DNA of 64,000 bases. Origin: Lentibacillus sp. CBA3610. GTDB taxonomy: Bacteria > Bacillota > Bacilli > Bacillales > Amphibacillaceae. A model generated the notes under the pieces. That model made no database searches, was not told the origin of the DNA, and saw only the letters and a program-made list of their open reading frames with translations. The stretch's first letter is position 1; the number at the start of each line of letters is the position of its first letter. The stretch spans positions 3,906,001 through 3,970,000 of the forward strand of contig NZ_CP035925.1 of the NCBI RefSeq assembly GCF_013373365.1, given 5' to 3'. Positions 18,566 to 28,683 of this stretch are shown here, piece after piece. A program made the position numbers and the translations under genes.

Positions 18566-19734
18566 TGAAGCGGAAAGGGCTGCACTTAGTCGCTTATATG
18601 CTGATTATCGTTGTATTATCCGGCTGCTGGGATCGTGTGGAAATTGAAGATCGGGGTTTTATCATCGGCTCTGCTATTGATTCGCCGGAAGACAGCGGTG
18701 CGGATGAAAATGCGGTCACCATGACGAATCAGTTTGTCGTACCATCCGGGTTGGGTGGGCCGAGTCAAGGCAGCCCTGATAAGCAAGCTTTTGCCAATAT
18801 AACAGCCAGAGGTAAAAGTCTGTTCGCTATTCAACGGGAAATGGCAACACTATCGAGCCGCTCGCCTTTTTTCCCGCACCTTCAGACGATCGCAGTGTCA
18901 AGTGAGCTGGCACAGCAGGGAAATCTGTTTTCCGATGTGATGGATCTTTTTCTCCGCGATCACGAAATGCGGCGGGAAGTGGATGTTGTTATAGTTGATG
19001 GCAAGGCAAAAGACATATTGGATATACAGCCTGAAAATGAACAATTGCCTGTCATGCATATTCAATCAATTATGGAAAACAGTTATAAAAATGCAGGGAC
19101 CCTCCAACCGTTAAGAATTGGCGAGCTTCATGAACATTTGTTGAATAACAGCAGCTATGTTATTCCGAGAATGGTTAAAAGTGGTGACGCATTGGATTAT
19201 GAGGGGATAGGTGTTTTTCACGGCAACAGTAATCGAATGGTTGGCACCCTTAATCAACAGGAAACGAGAGGTTATATTCTTATAACTGGTGAGAAAGATG
19301 GTGGAAAAGTGGAGGTGGAAATGGATGATGAGACGGTAACGCTGGAGATCATGAATATTAGCAGTTCGATGACGATAACGAATAAATCAAAGGCGAATAT
19401 CGGTGTTGACGTCAATACTGATGTCGAAGCATTAGTTGCGGAAACATTTGGTCAAGGAAGGTTGACGTCAAAGGAAAAATTGAAAGACCTCGAGCAAAAG
19501 GCCGAGGCAAAAATGGAAAGCCTTATGAAGCAGGCAATCGATAAAGTGCAAGGGGAATTAAAGACTGATGTATTAGGAGTGAATCATGTTTTGAATCAGT
19601 ATCATTATGATTTTTGGAAGGGGATCGAGGAAGATTGGGATCACGGTCAAAACTATTTTGCGGATGCCAGTATCGATGTAAGTGCATCTGTTAATATTCA
19701 ATCCTCGGGCTCTGTCGATCAGACGAAAAATTAA
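18562..19734 (+). CDS. gerKC: Spore germinant receptor subunit C (lipoprotein)
   Basis: A 390-residue GerAC-family lipoprotein. The signal peptide ends in LSGC with acylated Cys22, followed directly by the family motif WDRVEIEDRGFI. The three-domain GerAC body extends to residue about 375, with a long charged helix around LKDLEQKAEAKMESLMKQA near 310-330. It is anchored on the outer face of the spore inner membrane with the A and B subunits. The germinant cannot be deduced. Confidence 0.9.
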   Translation: MMKRKGLHLVAYMLIIVVLSGCWDRVEIEDRGFIIGSAIDSPEDSGADENAVTMTNQFVVPSGLGGPSQGSPDKQAFANITARGKSLFAIQREMATLSSRSPFFPHLQTIAVSSELAQQGNLFSDVMDLFLRDHEMRREVDVVIVDGKAKDILDIQPENEQLPVMHIQSIMENSYKNAGTLQPLRIGELHEHLLNNSSYVIPRMVKSGDALDYEGIGVFHGNSNRMVGTLNQQETRGYILITGEKDGGKVEVEMDDETVTLEIMNISSSMTITNKSKANIGVDVNTDVEALVAETFGQGRLTSKEKLKDLEQKAEAKMESLMKQAIDKVQGELKTDVLGVNHVLNQYHYDFWKGIEEDWDHGQNYFADASIDVSASVNIQSSGSVDQTKN

Positions 19735-19748
19735 AGGGTTGTGTTGCT

Positions 19749-19901
19749 ATGTGGGATGATTTACTGGAGAGATTACCTGAGATATGGGTGCTGATGGGTG
19801 CAGGTATCGTTTTTGCTGTACCTTTTACGATTTATAAAGTAAATCAAAAACTGCATAAACTCGGGGATCCTCCCTGGAAGAAACGTGATAACCAGCCATG
19901 A
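19749..19901 (+). CDS. 50-codon membrane protein after gerKC, candidate receptor D subunit
   Basis: A reading frame of 50 codons starts 15 bp after the gerKC stop, with AAAGGG about 10 bases upstream of the ATG. It encodes one membrane segment (about 12-29, WVLMGAGIVFAVPFTIYK) followed by a basic tail with DPPWKKRD. Small membrane-protein genes (D subunits, usually two membrane segments) are known near some ger operons and modulate germination. This one is shorter with a single segment, so the assignment rests on position. It is immediately followed by the 0.5-kb repeat element. Confidence 0.6.
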   Translation: MWDDLLERLPEIWVLMGAGIVFAVPFTIYKVNQKLHKLGDPPWKKRDNQP

Positions 19902-19920
19902 TACATCCAAGCATATTAGA

Positions 19921-20424
19921 AGGCTGTTTTCTCAAAGATTATTTTTTGACACAAAATCCATAAACTGTGACACAAAGGGATAATGGTTGAGTGGAATGAC
20001 ACCGCTCCGGAAATACACTTCGCTTTCCGCGGGCGGCTGGTGAGCCTCCTCGTGCTCGTCGTGTTGCAAGTGTGTTCGGTGAAGCAGCACTCCTCGCAGA
20101 AAAAAACTCGCTGACGCGCTGCGGGGTCTCACCTATGCCTATCCTCCCGCTGGAGTCTCCGCGTATTTCCTCCGCTGTTTTGTTCTTTATAATTATATTT
20201 ATTGTGTAATGAAAACTCTCTTGTGGTTGTTGATTGGAGTGGAGGGCAGGAGACTCCTGCGGGAAAGCGGGCAGCTAGACCTGAGCAGGAAGCGGTTTTC
20301 TTCCGAGGAGGCTGAAGCGTTGCCCTAAGGTGCGCGACTGCCCGAAACGGAAATCAACAAAGCACTTACGTCGAAGTTTATCTCAACTACGAGGTTAAAA
20401 CCCACAAAGTTTAAGAAAGAGCCT
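19921..20424. mobile_element. MITE-like dispersed element, copy 1
   Basis: About 504 bp without coding capacity and closely similar over its length to 50796-51314. The ends are inverted: it begins AGGCTGTTTTCTCAAAG and the reverse complement of its end reads AGGCTCTTTCTTAAACT. Internal arms are also inverted: GTGAGCCTCCTCG near the left and GAGGAGGCTGAAG near the right, plus CGCTTTCCGCGGGCGG and CTCCTGCGGGAAAGC. The GC-rich arms flank an AT-rich centre. No clear target-site duplication was found. Non-autonomous transposition is inferred from structure. Confidence 0.7.
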
Positions 20425-20492
20425 ATCAGAAAATCGGAAACAGTTGGATAACATGATACAATAGGCAGTAACAGATGATCAGGAGGAATAGA

Positions 20493-21989
20493 ATGGAGCT
20501 GCGAACATATTTGAAATTAGATGCAACCGATATAGCCGAATTGATACAAATGAACGAATTGACTCCGGTTGAATTTTTGGAGATGGCCTTTCAGCGTATG
20601 AATGAGATCAATCCCGTGCTGAATGCCGTTGTTCATGATCGTAAAAGCCGAGCAATGGCGGATGCAGAAAACATAAATGCCGACCAGCCTTTTGCAGGGG
20701 TGCCGATGTTACTGAAAAACCTTTCCCAGTCACTTGAAGGTGAACGGCTGACATCTTCCTCAAAATTAATGAAAGAGGCAGTCAGTTACCACGATTCAAA
20801 CTTAGTCAGCAAATTGCGAGCTGCCGGGTTTTCATTTATGGGGCATACGAACACGCCGGAATTTGGTCTGAAAAATATTACGGAACCTGAAGTTTATGGG
20901 CCCACCCGCAATCCTTGGAATACAAACTATTCGCCGGGAGGGTCCAGTGGCGGGGCTGCTGCGGCTATTGCTTCCGGTATTGTCCCGGCAGCAGGTGCGA
21001 GTGATGGCGGAGGGTCGATCCGGATACCAGCCTCATTTACCGGGTTGTTCGGCCTCAAACCGACACGCGGACGTACACCGGTCGGTCCCGGTGCCGGTCG
21101 CCAGTGGCAAGGAGCCTCGATTGATTTTGCCTTAAGCCGGAGTGTCCGTGACAGTGCAGCACTGCTCGATATCCTGCAAGTCGTTCAGCCAGAGGCGGCA
21201 TTTCAAACACCGCCATTTTCAGGTCAGTATAAAGAGGATATGGCTCTGCCATTCGAGAAGCCGCTCAGGATTGCCTATACAACCCAGTCACCGGTCGCAA
21301 CACCTGTTTCAGATGATGCGCGTGAAGCAGTTGCTAAAACTGTGCGCTGGCTGGAAAATGCCGGGCATATCGTCGAGGAAAAAGATAATGATGTGGATGG
21401 TATTCAGTTAATGCAAGATTACTATATGATGAACAGTGGAGAAATTTCGTCGGTCACAGCCAAGCTGGAACAATCGCTTGACAGGAAGCTCACACCTGAT
21501 GATGTGGAACTTGAAACATGGCTGCTGCATGAAGCGGGAAAATCTGTTTCTGGCGCTGACTTTTCAGCAAGTCTGGCGTCATGGGATGTGGCAACGGCAA
21601 AAATGGAGGCCTTGCACCGGACATATGACTTTTTCATAACACCGGCAACAGCGTTTACCGCACCTGAAGTGGGCGAGTTGACCTATTCCCGGGAAGAGCA
21701 GGAAGCATGGCGCAGAAAAATGGAAAAGGCTGATAAGTCAGAGCAGCAGGCGATTATTTGGGATGTCTTTTTGCCAAGCCTCACCTATACACCATTTACA
21801 CAGCTCGCCAATCTGACCGGCCAGCCGGCTATGTCTATGCCGGTACATCTTTCAGGTGAAGGTATGCCGTTGGGTGTACAAGTGATGGCATCCAAAGGAA
21901 AAGAGGATATGCTGTTGAAGCTGGCCTATCAGGTGGAACAATCCGACATCTGGAACGGCATGAAGGGCAACCCGATGCTGAATGTTTAA
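20493..21989 (+). CDS. Amidase signature family enzyme
   Basis: A 498-residue amidase. The Ser-cisSer-Lys triad is visible: Lys75 in MLLKN, Ser151 in [12 protein letters not shown] and nucleophile Ser175 in GGGSIRIP, with spacings as in the family. It hydrolyses a carboxylic amide in the cytoplasm; the substrate is unknown. Overall it resembles 6-aminohexanoate-cyclic-dimer hydrolase-like amidases rather than GatA, since the gat operon context is absent. The ATG at 20493 has AGGAGG 6 bases upstream, better than ATG 20475. It sits alone between the dispersed repeat and an insertion sequence, so it is probably an accessory gene. Confidence 0.88.
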   Translation: MELRTYLKLDATDIAELIQMNELTPVEFLEMAFQRMNEINPVLNAVVHDRKSRAMADAENINADQPFAGVPMLLKNLSQSLEGERLTSSSKLMKEAVSYHDSNLVSKLRAAGFSFMGHTNTPEFGLKNITEPEVYGPTRNPWNTNYSPGGSSGGAAAAIASGIVPAAGASDGGGSIRIPASFTGLFGLKPTRGRTPVGPGAGRQWQGASIDFALSRSVRDSAALLDILQVVQPEAAFQTPPFSGQYKEDMALPFEKPLRIAYTTQSPVATPVSDDAREAVAKTVRWLENAGHIVEEKDNDVDGIQLMQDYYMMNSGEISSVTAKLEQSLDRKLTPDDVELETWLLHEAGKSVSGADFSASLASWDVATAKMEALHRTYDFFITPATAFTAPEVGELTYSREEQEAWRRKMEKADKSEQQAIIWDVFLPSLTYTPFTQLANLTGQPAMSMPVHLSGEGMPLGVQVMASKGKEDMLLKLAYQVEQSDIWNGMKGNPMLNV

Positions 21990-22127
21990 AATGAGAATAC
22001 ACAGCCTATAATAGATTAATAGAATGAAGACAAGTGGAAAAATTTCGCTTTCACTTCATATCCATCTTTGCATTTAATAATAACCATTATGATAGCTAAT
22101 ATACCTTATAAATGATATACTAAATGT

Positions 22128-22541
22128 ATGAAGAAAAAGAATCTTATCCATGCAAGAACCTGTGTCTATAATATGAATTATCACCTTGTTTGGTCCGTGA
22201 AATATCGTCGAAAAATTCTAAACGAGGCTATCGAAAAAAGACTCAAAGAAATTTTCCGGGATATAGCGGAAGAAAAAGGTTTTATCGTCCATATGATAGA
22301 AGTGGATGAGTTTGACCATATTCATGCCTTTGTGTCCGCTCATCCAAAAGTAGCTCCTTCCTATATGGTGAAAATGCTAAAAGGGATTTCTGCCCCTAAA
22401 CTATTTTTGGAATTTCCTCATATAAAGCAGTATCTGTGGAAAGGACGGCTTTGGAACAGTAGCTTTTATATTGAAACGGCTGGCTCTATTTCGGAAGATG
22501 CTATCCAAAAATATATTGCGAATCAATCCAAAAGGAGGTAG
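22128..22541 (+). CDS. tnpA: IS200/IS605 family transposase TnpA
   Basis: A 137-residue Y1 HUH transposase. HIH at 64-66 is the metal-binding HUH motif and Tyr129 in IQKYIANQ is the catalytic tyrosine. Length and motifs are complete, so it appears active. It cuts and joins single-stranded element ends. A TnpB gene follows 2 bp downstream, as in IS605-type elements. The left end of the element was not defined; 21990-22127 is AT-rich. Confidence 0.88.
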   Translation: MKKKNLIHARTCVYNMNYHLVWSVKYRRKILNEAIEKRLKEIFRDIAEEKGFIVHMIEVDEFDHIHAFVSAHPKVAPSYMVKMLKGISAPKLFLEFPHIKQYLWKGRLWNSSFYIETAGSISEDAIQKYIANQSKRR

Positions 22542-22543
22542 AG

Positions 22544-23644
22544 ATGATAATGAAAAAAAACGTATAAGTTTAAACTGAACCGAACCAGAACAAGAAGCCA
22601 GCATGAAACTGGGTATTAATGATGTGCCGTCAGTTATATACGCCATGCTTGAGCAGCGAATCTTTGTATAAAACACGTGGTGTCGCCATTCATTATTATG
22701 GTCAAAAAAAGGAACTTCCCCTATTAAAGCAGGAGGTCCCTGAATACAAGCAGATACAATCTCAAGTGTTGCAGGATGTTGCCGGGCTTCTTGACAAAGC
22801 ATTCCAGGCCTTTTTTCGACGACTGAAGGCTAAACAGAAAGCAGGATTTCCGAGATTCCAGGGTGACAATCGCTATCATAGTTTTACCTATCCTCAAAGT
22901 GGCTTCGCTCTAAACGGGAAATGCCTCAAGCTGTCCAAAATCGGCAATGTTCGCATTAAGTGTCATCGACAAATCGAGGGGACGATTAAAACTTGTACCA
23001 TTCGCCGTCAAAACAACAAATGGTATGCGTGTTTTTCCTGTGAGATTGATGTGGAACCGGCCCCATCAACAGGCGGAGAAATCGGCATTGACCTGGGTAT
23101 TCTGAATCTGGCAACCGCCTCGAACGGCGATTTATACGACAACCACCGTTTTTTAAAACAATCCGAGAAAAAAATTCGTTATTGGAACAAAATCCTGTCA
23201 CGACGAAAGAAAGGGTCCCGTCGATGGCACAAGGCAAAGCAACAACTGGCAAAAGCTTATGAACAGCTGACAAATCGCCGTCATGACCGAGCACACAAAG
23301 TAAGCCGACAACTGGCAGATCAATACGACCTCATTGCATTTGAAGATCTCAACATTCAAGACATGGTTAAACATAAGACGCTGTCAAAATGGATACTGGA
23401 TGCTTCGTGGCGTTCACTTGTTGTGTATACGACTTACAAAGCGGAAGAGGCTGGTAAGTGTGTCATTCAAGTGAATCCACAAAATACAAGCTAGGAATGT
23501 TCCAACTGCCGCCAAATGGTTCGCAAAACATTGGATGAACGTACACATTGTTGTCCAAACTGCGGTTATACGGCAAATCGGGATGTGAATGCGGCCCGAA
23601 ACATTTTAAGCAGGGCAAAAGGGAAACTGGAAACGGCTTCTTAA
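22544..23644 (+). pseudogene. tnpB: TnpB RNA-guided nuclease gene, broken
   Basis: TnpB reading is recognisable throughout but interrupted. The ATG at 22544 (AAAGGAGGTAGAG upstream) is followed by frameshifts within the first 40 codons (YKFKLNRTRT, then INDVPSVIYAMLEQRIF, then LYKTRGVAIHYYG are in different frames). From about 22660 one long frame runs to an amber codon at 23492-23494, just before the zinc finger ECSNC...CPNCG. RuvC residues are present: Asp in IGIDLGILNLATA, Glu in IAFEDLNIQDM, Asp in NRDVNAARNI. TnpB nucleases use an omega RNA from the element right end to cut at the donor site. At least two lesions make this copy non-functional. Confidence 0.85.
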
Positions 23645-23715
23645 TTTTAGAACATATAGGCACGGAACAGGCCTTCGTGGAGAGGTGGGTTGCCGTCTCT
23701 GTGAAACGAGAAGCT

Positions 23716-23742
23716 CGCCATTTTAATGGCGATGTAGTTCAC
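23716..23742 (+). mobile_element. Right end of the IS605-type element, omega-RNA 3' hairpin
   Basis: A 7-bp stem CGCCATT / AATGGCG with a 2-base loop is followed by ATGTAGTTCAC. This is the shape of the IS605 right-end hairpin and omega-RNA 3' end; the guide segment would start just after, near 23743. The exact boundary is inferred. Confidence 0.5.
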
Positions 23743-23786
23743 TATAGTTAAAATGTAATAGTTCCAAGCTGGGAGGCGTTAACCGG

Positions 23787-24752
23787 ATGATGCAGGATAC
23801 TGCTGCCTATAATGAAAAGATTGAAAAAGTTTTAGATAATATAAATGAAGTCATGATCGGGAAAGAGGAAGAAACGGTACTAAGCCTTGTTGCCCTTTTA
23901 GCGGAAGGACACGTTTTATTGGAAGATGTACCCGGTGTCGGCAAAACAATGCTTGTCAGGGCACTGGCCAAATCCTTGAATTGTGATTTCAGACGGATTC
24001 AGTTCACACCCGATTTATTGCCGGCAGATGTAACGGGTGTCTCGATTTACAACCCAAAAGAGCTGGCGTTCGAGTTCCGTTCAGGCCCCATTCTCGGTAA
24101 TATTGTGCTTGCAGATGAAATCAATCGTACATCACCAAAAACGCAATCGGCATTACTTGAAGGGATGGAAGAAAATAACGTGACAGTGGATGGTAACACG
24201 ATTCCGTTAAAAGAGCCATTCTTTGTGATGGCAACACAAAATCCGATCGAGTATGAAGGGACATACCCGTTGCCCGAGGCACAGCTTGACCGGTTTATTT
24301 TAAAAATGAAACTGGGTTATCCCTCGGCTGAGCAGGAAATGCAAATGCTTGAACGCACATCCAAACACCATCCGATTGACAGTATTTCGGCTGTGATGGA
24401 TCGAGATGAATTAATAGCTGTACAGGAAGAAATCAAAGACGTTTATATCGATAAGAACGTTCAAGCGTACATTATTAATCTAGTGACCGGAACACGGGAG
24501 AATCGAGCCGTCTATCTGGGTGTGAGCCCGCGTGGTTCGATTGCCCTTATGAAAGCTTCAAAGGCATATGCATACATGCACGGACGTGATTATGTTTTGC
24601 CGGATGACGTTAAATATTTGGCACCATTCATATTAGCTCACCGTATCATTTTGAATGCCGAGGCAAAATATGATGGGTTGACCAGTGATTCGGTAATTGA
24701 AAATATCGTTCAGATGACTCCTGTTCCGATTCGAAAGGAATTTAATTCATGA
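23787..24752 (+). CDS. yeaC: MoxR family AAA+ ATPase (YeaC)
   Basis: A 321-residue MoxR ATPase. Walker A DVPGVGKT at 47-54, Walker B VLADEIN at 107-113, sensor 1 in MATQNP, and sensor 2 in SPRGS. MoxR proteins act as chaperone-like ATPases for partner DUF58/von Willebrand-type proteins. GGGAGG lies about 10 bases before the first ATG; a second ATG follows at once. It overlaps the DUF58 gene by 4 bases. In B. subtilis the same trio yeaC-yeaD-yebA precedes guaA. Confidence 0.9.
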   Translation: MMQDTAAYNEKIEKVLDNINEVMIGKEEETVLSLVALLAEGHVLLEDVPGVGKTMLVRALAKSLNCDFRRIQFTPDLLPADVTGVSIYNPKELAFEFRSGPILGNIVLADEINRTSPKTQSALLEGMEENNVTVDGNTIPLKEPFFVMATQNPIEYEGTYPLPEAQLDRFILKMKLGYPSAEQEMQMLERTSKHHPIDSISAVMDRDELIAVQEEIKDVYIDKNVQAYIINLVTGTRENRAVYLGVSPRGSIALMKASKAYAYMHGRDYVLPDDVKYLAPFILAHRIILNAEAKYDGLTSDSVIENIVQMTPVPIRKEFNS

Positions 24753-26017
24753 ACGGCACCATTCGATTCATAGGCAAATTGAGTTTCGTGGTCTTTCTAT
24801 TATTGGTGCTATTTTCGTTTGCGATGTTTCAGGGCGGGTTTGTTAGCTGGTTTCTGTTTTTTGCTGCTATGCCGATTTTTCTGTACCATATCGGGTTGCT
24901 GCTCTACCCGATTAAAAACTGGCACGTGACACGGAGCCTTTCCCGCCATGTCACCAGAGCAGGTGATTCTATTCAGGTGAATCTGCGCATAAAACGATCC
25001 TTTCCGTTCCCATTATACTATTGTATTTGTGAAGAGCTTTTTCCGGAGACGCTGCAGAAAATGGATAATTACAACGAGCGGTACCGCTATCTGAGCCAAC
25101 CGGAGAAACTGCGGATCACCCGCAGGATTAAAAAAATTGTTTTTCCAGGGTTCCGCCGTGTCATCGAGCTGCCGTATTCCATTGAACAAATACCGCGCGG
25201 TGAACATCAGCTGCAGGCAGTACGGATCAAGACCGGGGATGTGTTCGGGCTCGTGACCAAAGAGCATATTTTTCATGTTAAGGACCAGATTGCTGCCTTT
25301 CCAAATGAACGCCCTGTTACGATTGGTGAACGCATTAACAGCTATGACCAAGGAGCGGCTTCTTCACAGGCATTGAATTTAAAGAATACGCATGTTGCGA
25401 CCGGAATCCGTGAGTATACACCGGGCGATAAATTTTCCTGGATTGACTGGAAGCAGACTGCCAGGAAGAATACTGTTATCACAAAAGAATTCGAACAGGA
25501 AAAAAGCGTGGATACGTTAGTTATATTGGACGCTTGTTATTATCAGGGTATCAATGAGCTGGCATTTGAAACGGGAATTGAACTGACGCTATCCCTGCTG
25601 GCGTCAATCCAAAAACAGACCTCTCAGGCAAGTTTTTTATCCATCGGGGAAAATACCGTTCATTTGCCATTGGTTCATGATCCGACTAAGAAAGATTGGA
25701 TCAAACGGCACCTGACCAAAATTCAGCCCGGCGGAACCGTCCCTTTTCCCGTGAAATTGCGCGAGGAAATGATGCAAGTCACACCAGGTGCCAATACGAT
25801 TTTAGTCAAAACACATTTGGAAAATGAGTTTCCGGATGTTGTCAGACAGATTCGTCAGCGCACGAAGAAATTTGTTGTTATCTTCATACAGGCTTCAACA
25901 CGGATATCCGGACATGAGCAGACTTTGATCCGGCAACTCCGCGGTGAAGGTATTGCAGTCAATGTGCTTACTGAAAATGAACTCGCCAGGAAAATGATTG
26001 AGGTGACGATTGTATGA
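24749..26017 (+). CDS. yeaD: DUF58 domain membrane protein (YeaD)
   Basis: A 422-residue protein with two N-terminal membrane segments (about 10-50) and a DUF58 domain marked by [23 protein letters not shown] at about 212-234. The following [13 protein letters not shown] is the start of the von Willebrand A-like part. Partner of the MoxR ATPase upstream and the transglutaminase-like protein downstream, with 4-base overlaps at both ends, so the three are translated together. Cellular role not established; complexes of this kind are linked to envelope functions. Confidence 0.88.
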   Translation: MNGTIRFIGKLSFVVFLLLVLFSFAMFQGGFVSWFLFFAAMPIFLYHIGLLLYPIKNWHVTRSLSRHVTRAGDSIQVNLRIKRSFPFPLYYCICEELFPETLQKMDNYNERYRYLSQPEKLRITRRIKKIVFPGFRRVIELPYSIEQIPRGEHQLQAVRIKTGDVFGLVTKEHIFHVKDQIAAFPNERPVTIGERINSYDQGAASSQALNLKNTHVATGIREYTPGDKFSWIDWKQTARKNTVITKEFEQEKSVDTLVILDACYYQGINELAFETGIELTLSLLASIQKQTSQASFLSIGENTVHLPLVHDPTKKDWIKRHLTKIQPGGTVPFPVKLREEMMQVTPGANTILVKTHLENEFPDVVRQIRQRTKKFVVIFIQASTRISGHEQTLIRQLRGEGIAVNVLTENELARKMIEVTIV

Positions 26018-28203
26018 GCAGAGATACGCCAATTCTATACACCTCACTTTTATATGTTTGTGCATTTATTTTATTTTTGGAGTGGTTGTATCCGGTTAAC
26101 CAAATTGGTGAAGTAACCAATATGGTGGTTTTTATTTTATATACACTGTTTTGTTTCCTGATTTCGCTCCTTGGGGTGAAATGGTGGCTTTCCATACCTT
26201 TAAAGGGATTCGGACTCTTATTTATTATTGACAGTTTGTTTATCACACCGCCACTATTAAGCGGTATGTGGTTTGAGCAGCTGCTGGTGGAAATCGGATT
26301 TAACCTCAATGCGCTGTTCGCTCAGCAGTGGCATGAATTAACGCCATTATTCCGCAGCGTGCTATTTTTGCTTTTGATTTGGATGTTAAGCTACTTGCTT
26401 TATTATTGGTTTATTGTCATGAAACGCATTTTTATTTTTGTGTTGCTGACATTTGTTTATTTGAGTCTATTGGATACATTTACCGTCTATGATGCGGGGG
26501 CTGCCATTGTTCGTACGTTTATAGTATCGTTTGCAGCTCTGGGCATGTCGAATTTTTTCAAGGAAATTGGCCGGGAGTCGATCCGATTTTCATGGGTGAA
26601 AAAAGCTCCATTATGGGCAGTTCCACTCGCAGCAGTTGTGTTATGTTCGACATTGATCGGCTACGCTGCACCGAAGTTTGACCCGCAATGGCCTGATCCG
26701 GTTCCATTTATTCAAAGTGCTGCGGAAAACGCCGGTGGTCCGGGTGCTGGATCGGGTATACAAAAAGTCGGATATGGTGAGGATGACAGCAGGCTGGGCG
26801 GATCGTTCGTCCAGGATTACACACCGGTTTTTCAGGCGGCAGCGCAAGATGAGCACTACTGGCGTGTGGAAACAAAGGATGTGTATACCGGCAAGGGCTG
26901 GGAAAAGTCCGGTGATCCGGCGTTTGAAGTACAGCGCGGGAATAGTATCGAGTTAGAAACATTCTCAGATAATGTGGAAACAGAAGCGTATCGGACCATG
27001 CTGGATTTTCAGGATGACAGTCATATGGAAAAGCTGGTCTATCCGTATGGTATTTCGCAAGTGGAAACGGCGCATCCGGTTGATTTTTTATTGGATCACC
27101 AATTTGGGGAGATCAGGGCAGAGCGTGAGGAAGATGGACCGAGCCTTGATCAATATACCATCACGTATGAAACCCCGTCATTTGATATAGATGCGCTGCG
27201 TGACACCAATCCCGGTGATACCCCGGAAATGATTCAGGACAGGTTCACACAGCTACCGGATTCTCTGCCTGAGCGGGTTCACGATCTGGCAGAGGAGGTA
27301 ACGGAAGGTGATGAGAACCGTTATGATAAGGCAACTTCCATTGAATCTTATTTTGGTAGAAGTGGTTTTACGTACCAGATTAGTGATGTGCCTGTTCCTG
27401 ACGAGGACCAGGATTATGTGGATCAGTTTTTGTTTGAAACGCAAGCAGGCTACTGTGATAATTACTCCACTGCGATGGTTGTCATGCTGCGGTCGCTGGA
27501 CATACCGGCACGCTGGGCAAAAGGGTTTACCGGTGGTGACGTTGTGCAAAATGGTGATACGACTGAAGAATATGATATTTATGAAGTCACGAATGCGAAT
27601 GCCCATTCATGGGTGGAAGTTTTTTTTCCGGGGTCGGGCTGGGTCCCGTTCGAGCCGACACAAGGCTTTTCCAATTTGACAGACTTCCATATGAGTTTGG
27701 ATGAATCAGAACAGAGTGATGAAGAGGAATCTCCGGAAATGGAAACACCTGAAGACCAGCAGGAAGAGATGCCTGAGGAAGAAGAAGCAACAACGGCTGC
27801 AGCGCAAGACGATAATGATTCAGGCAATTTTGCCATCAACTGGTGGTATGTGCTGATTGGCGTGGTGATGGCTGCGCTGATTGGATTTATTATCTACCGA
27901 ACCAGATTTCGCTGGCGAACGGCTTATTTATTCCGGAAGCTTGAGCTCCGACATGATGGCAAAACTTTCCAGGATGCCTATCATTGTCTTCTGGATTTGC
28001 TTGCGCACAGGGGCTTCCCTAAAAAGCCCGATCAGACATTGCGGGAGTTTGCCAATCGGATTGATTCCCGTTATGGCACAGATACGATGAATAAATTAAC
28101 CCGGCATTATGAACGGATGCTTTATAAAAATGAAGTGGACAATCAGGAGACAGTCAGATTAAGCCAATCATGGAAAAATTTAATGAAGCAAATCATGACT
28201 TGA
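26014..28203 (+). CDS. yebA: Transglutaminase-like domain membrane protein (YebA)
   Basis: A 729-residue TgpA-like protein. Several N-terminal membrane segments (to about residue 220) precede an extracytoplasmic transglutaminase-like domain with Cys481 in AGYCDNY, His531 in NAHSWVEV and Glu547 in VPFEPT; the acidic third position is Glu rather than the more usual Asp. An acidic linker follows (about 565-600, EEESPEMETPEDQQEE), then a final membrane segment near 615-630 and a C-terminal DUF4129-like cytoplasmic tail. Third gene of the yeaC-yeaD-yebA operon. Substrate unknown. Confidence 0.88.
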   Translation: MSRDTPILYTSLLYVCAFILFLEWLYPVNQIGEVTNMVVFILYTLFCFLISLLGVKWWLSIPLKGFGLLFIIDSLFITPPLLSGMWFEQLLVEIGFNLNALFAQQWHELTPLFRSVLFLLLIWMLSYLLYYWFIVMKRIFIFVLLTFVYLSLLDTFTVYDAGAAIVRTFIVSFAALGMSNFFKEIGRESIRFSWVKKAPLWAVPLAAVVLCSTLIGYAAPKFDPQWPDPVPFIQSAAENAGGPGAGSGIQKVGYGEDDSRLGGSFVQDYTPVFQAAAQDEHYWRVETKDVYTGKGWEKSGDPAFEVQRGNSIELETFSDNVETEAYRTMLDFQDDSHMEKLVYPYGISQVETAHPVDFLLDHQFGEIRAEREEDGPSLDQYTITYETPSFDIDALRDTNPGDTPEMIQDRFTQLPDSLPERVHDLAEEVTEGDENRYDKATSIESYFGRSGFTYQISDVPVPDEDQDYVDQFLFETQAGYCDNYSTAMVVMLRSLDIPARWAKGFTGGDVVQNGDTTEEYDIYEVTNANAHSWVEVFFPGSGWVPFEPTQGFSNLTDFHMSLDESEQSDEEESPEMETPEDQQEEMPEEEEATTAAAQDDNDSGNFAINWWYVLIGVVMAALIGFIIYRTRFRWRTAYLFRKLELRHDGKTFQDAYHCLLDLLAHRGFPKKPDQTLREFANRIDSRYGTDTMNKLTRHYERMLYKNEVDNQETVRLSQSWKNLMKQIMT

Positions 28204-28258
28204 CTCAGGTCCTGATTGATTAGTAGAATAGTTTCGTATTAATGATATAAATAGACGC

Positions 28259-28330
28259 CATTCATATATCCTCGAAAATAGGGTTCGAAAGTTTCTACCG
28301 GGGTACCGTAAATACCTTGACTATGAAGGC
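28259..28330 (+). promoter_or_regulatory. Guanine-class purine riboswitch upstream of guaA
   Basis: Aptamer core of the purine riboswitch: P1 strands TTCATA (28261-28266) and TATGAA (28322-28327), J1/2 and P2 with GGGTTCGAAAGTTTCTACC, P3 with GGGTACCGTAAATACCTT, then GACTATG. The C in GACTA at the position equivalent to C74 marks guanine rather than adenine specificity. P2 is weaker than usual. Confidence 0.88.
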
Positions 28331-28387
28331 GGAATTCAATGGGTTGCGTGTATTTTTAACCTGGATTTCTGCCTTCGTACAGCTTTT
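28325..28387 (+). terminator. Riboswitch expression-platform terminator for guaA
   Basis: GAAGGCGGAATTCA (28325-28338) can pair with TGGATTTCTGCCTTC (28362-28376), one bulge, followed by GTACAGCTTTTT. Its 5' strand overlaps the P1 3' strand, the usual switch between antiterminator and terminator, so guanine should reduce guaA transcription. Confidence 0.65.
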
Positions 28388-28424
28388 TGCTGCATGCGGG
28401 CAGGAGTTCAGGTTATTTTAATGG

Positions 28425-28590
28425 ATTTCGCGCGGGCGGAGCGTCCTTTTCGCGCGACGATGGCCAATTTCGTGCAGCAATCCGGAATTTCGCGCGACGA
28501 TGGCCCGATTTCGCGCAGTACCATCGAAATTTCGCGCGGCGATGCCCTAATTTTGCGCAACAACAGCAAAATTCCGCGCGGGTCCAATAA
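28425..28590. repeat. Array of eight imperfect 20-22 bp repeats (TTTCGCGCGAC type)
   Basis: Units start at about 28425, 28447, 28467, 28487, 28508, 28529, 28550 and 28571, each beginning with a version of ATTTCGCGCGAC. The TCGCGCGA core is self-complementary. Spacing near 21 bp places the cores on the same face of the helix. It sits between the guaA riboswitch and guaA, inside the leader. A related array is at 45394-45497. Confidence 0.75.
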
Positions 28591-28683
28591 CCTGTAAAAT
28601 GAATGGCATATGCAGCGTATCAGAGTTTATAATGTTTTTGCCCTTTGGCACAATATAAATAGCACGGGTAAGGAGCGAAATAA

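Noticed and set aside
25013..25351. Antisense frames over yeaD, yebA and the pur genes
   Set aside because: Antisense shadows of well-supported genes without their own start signals.
28387..28597. Overlapping 67-codon frames with repetitive peptides (FARRWPDFAQ type) in the guaA leader
   Set aside because: They arise because the repeat period is a multiple of three; two frames are open at once and there is no ribosome binding site.
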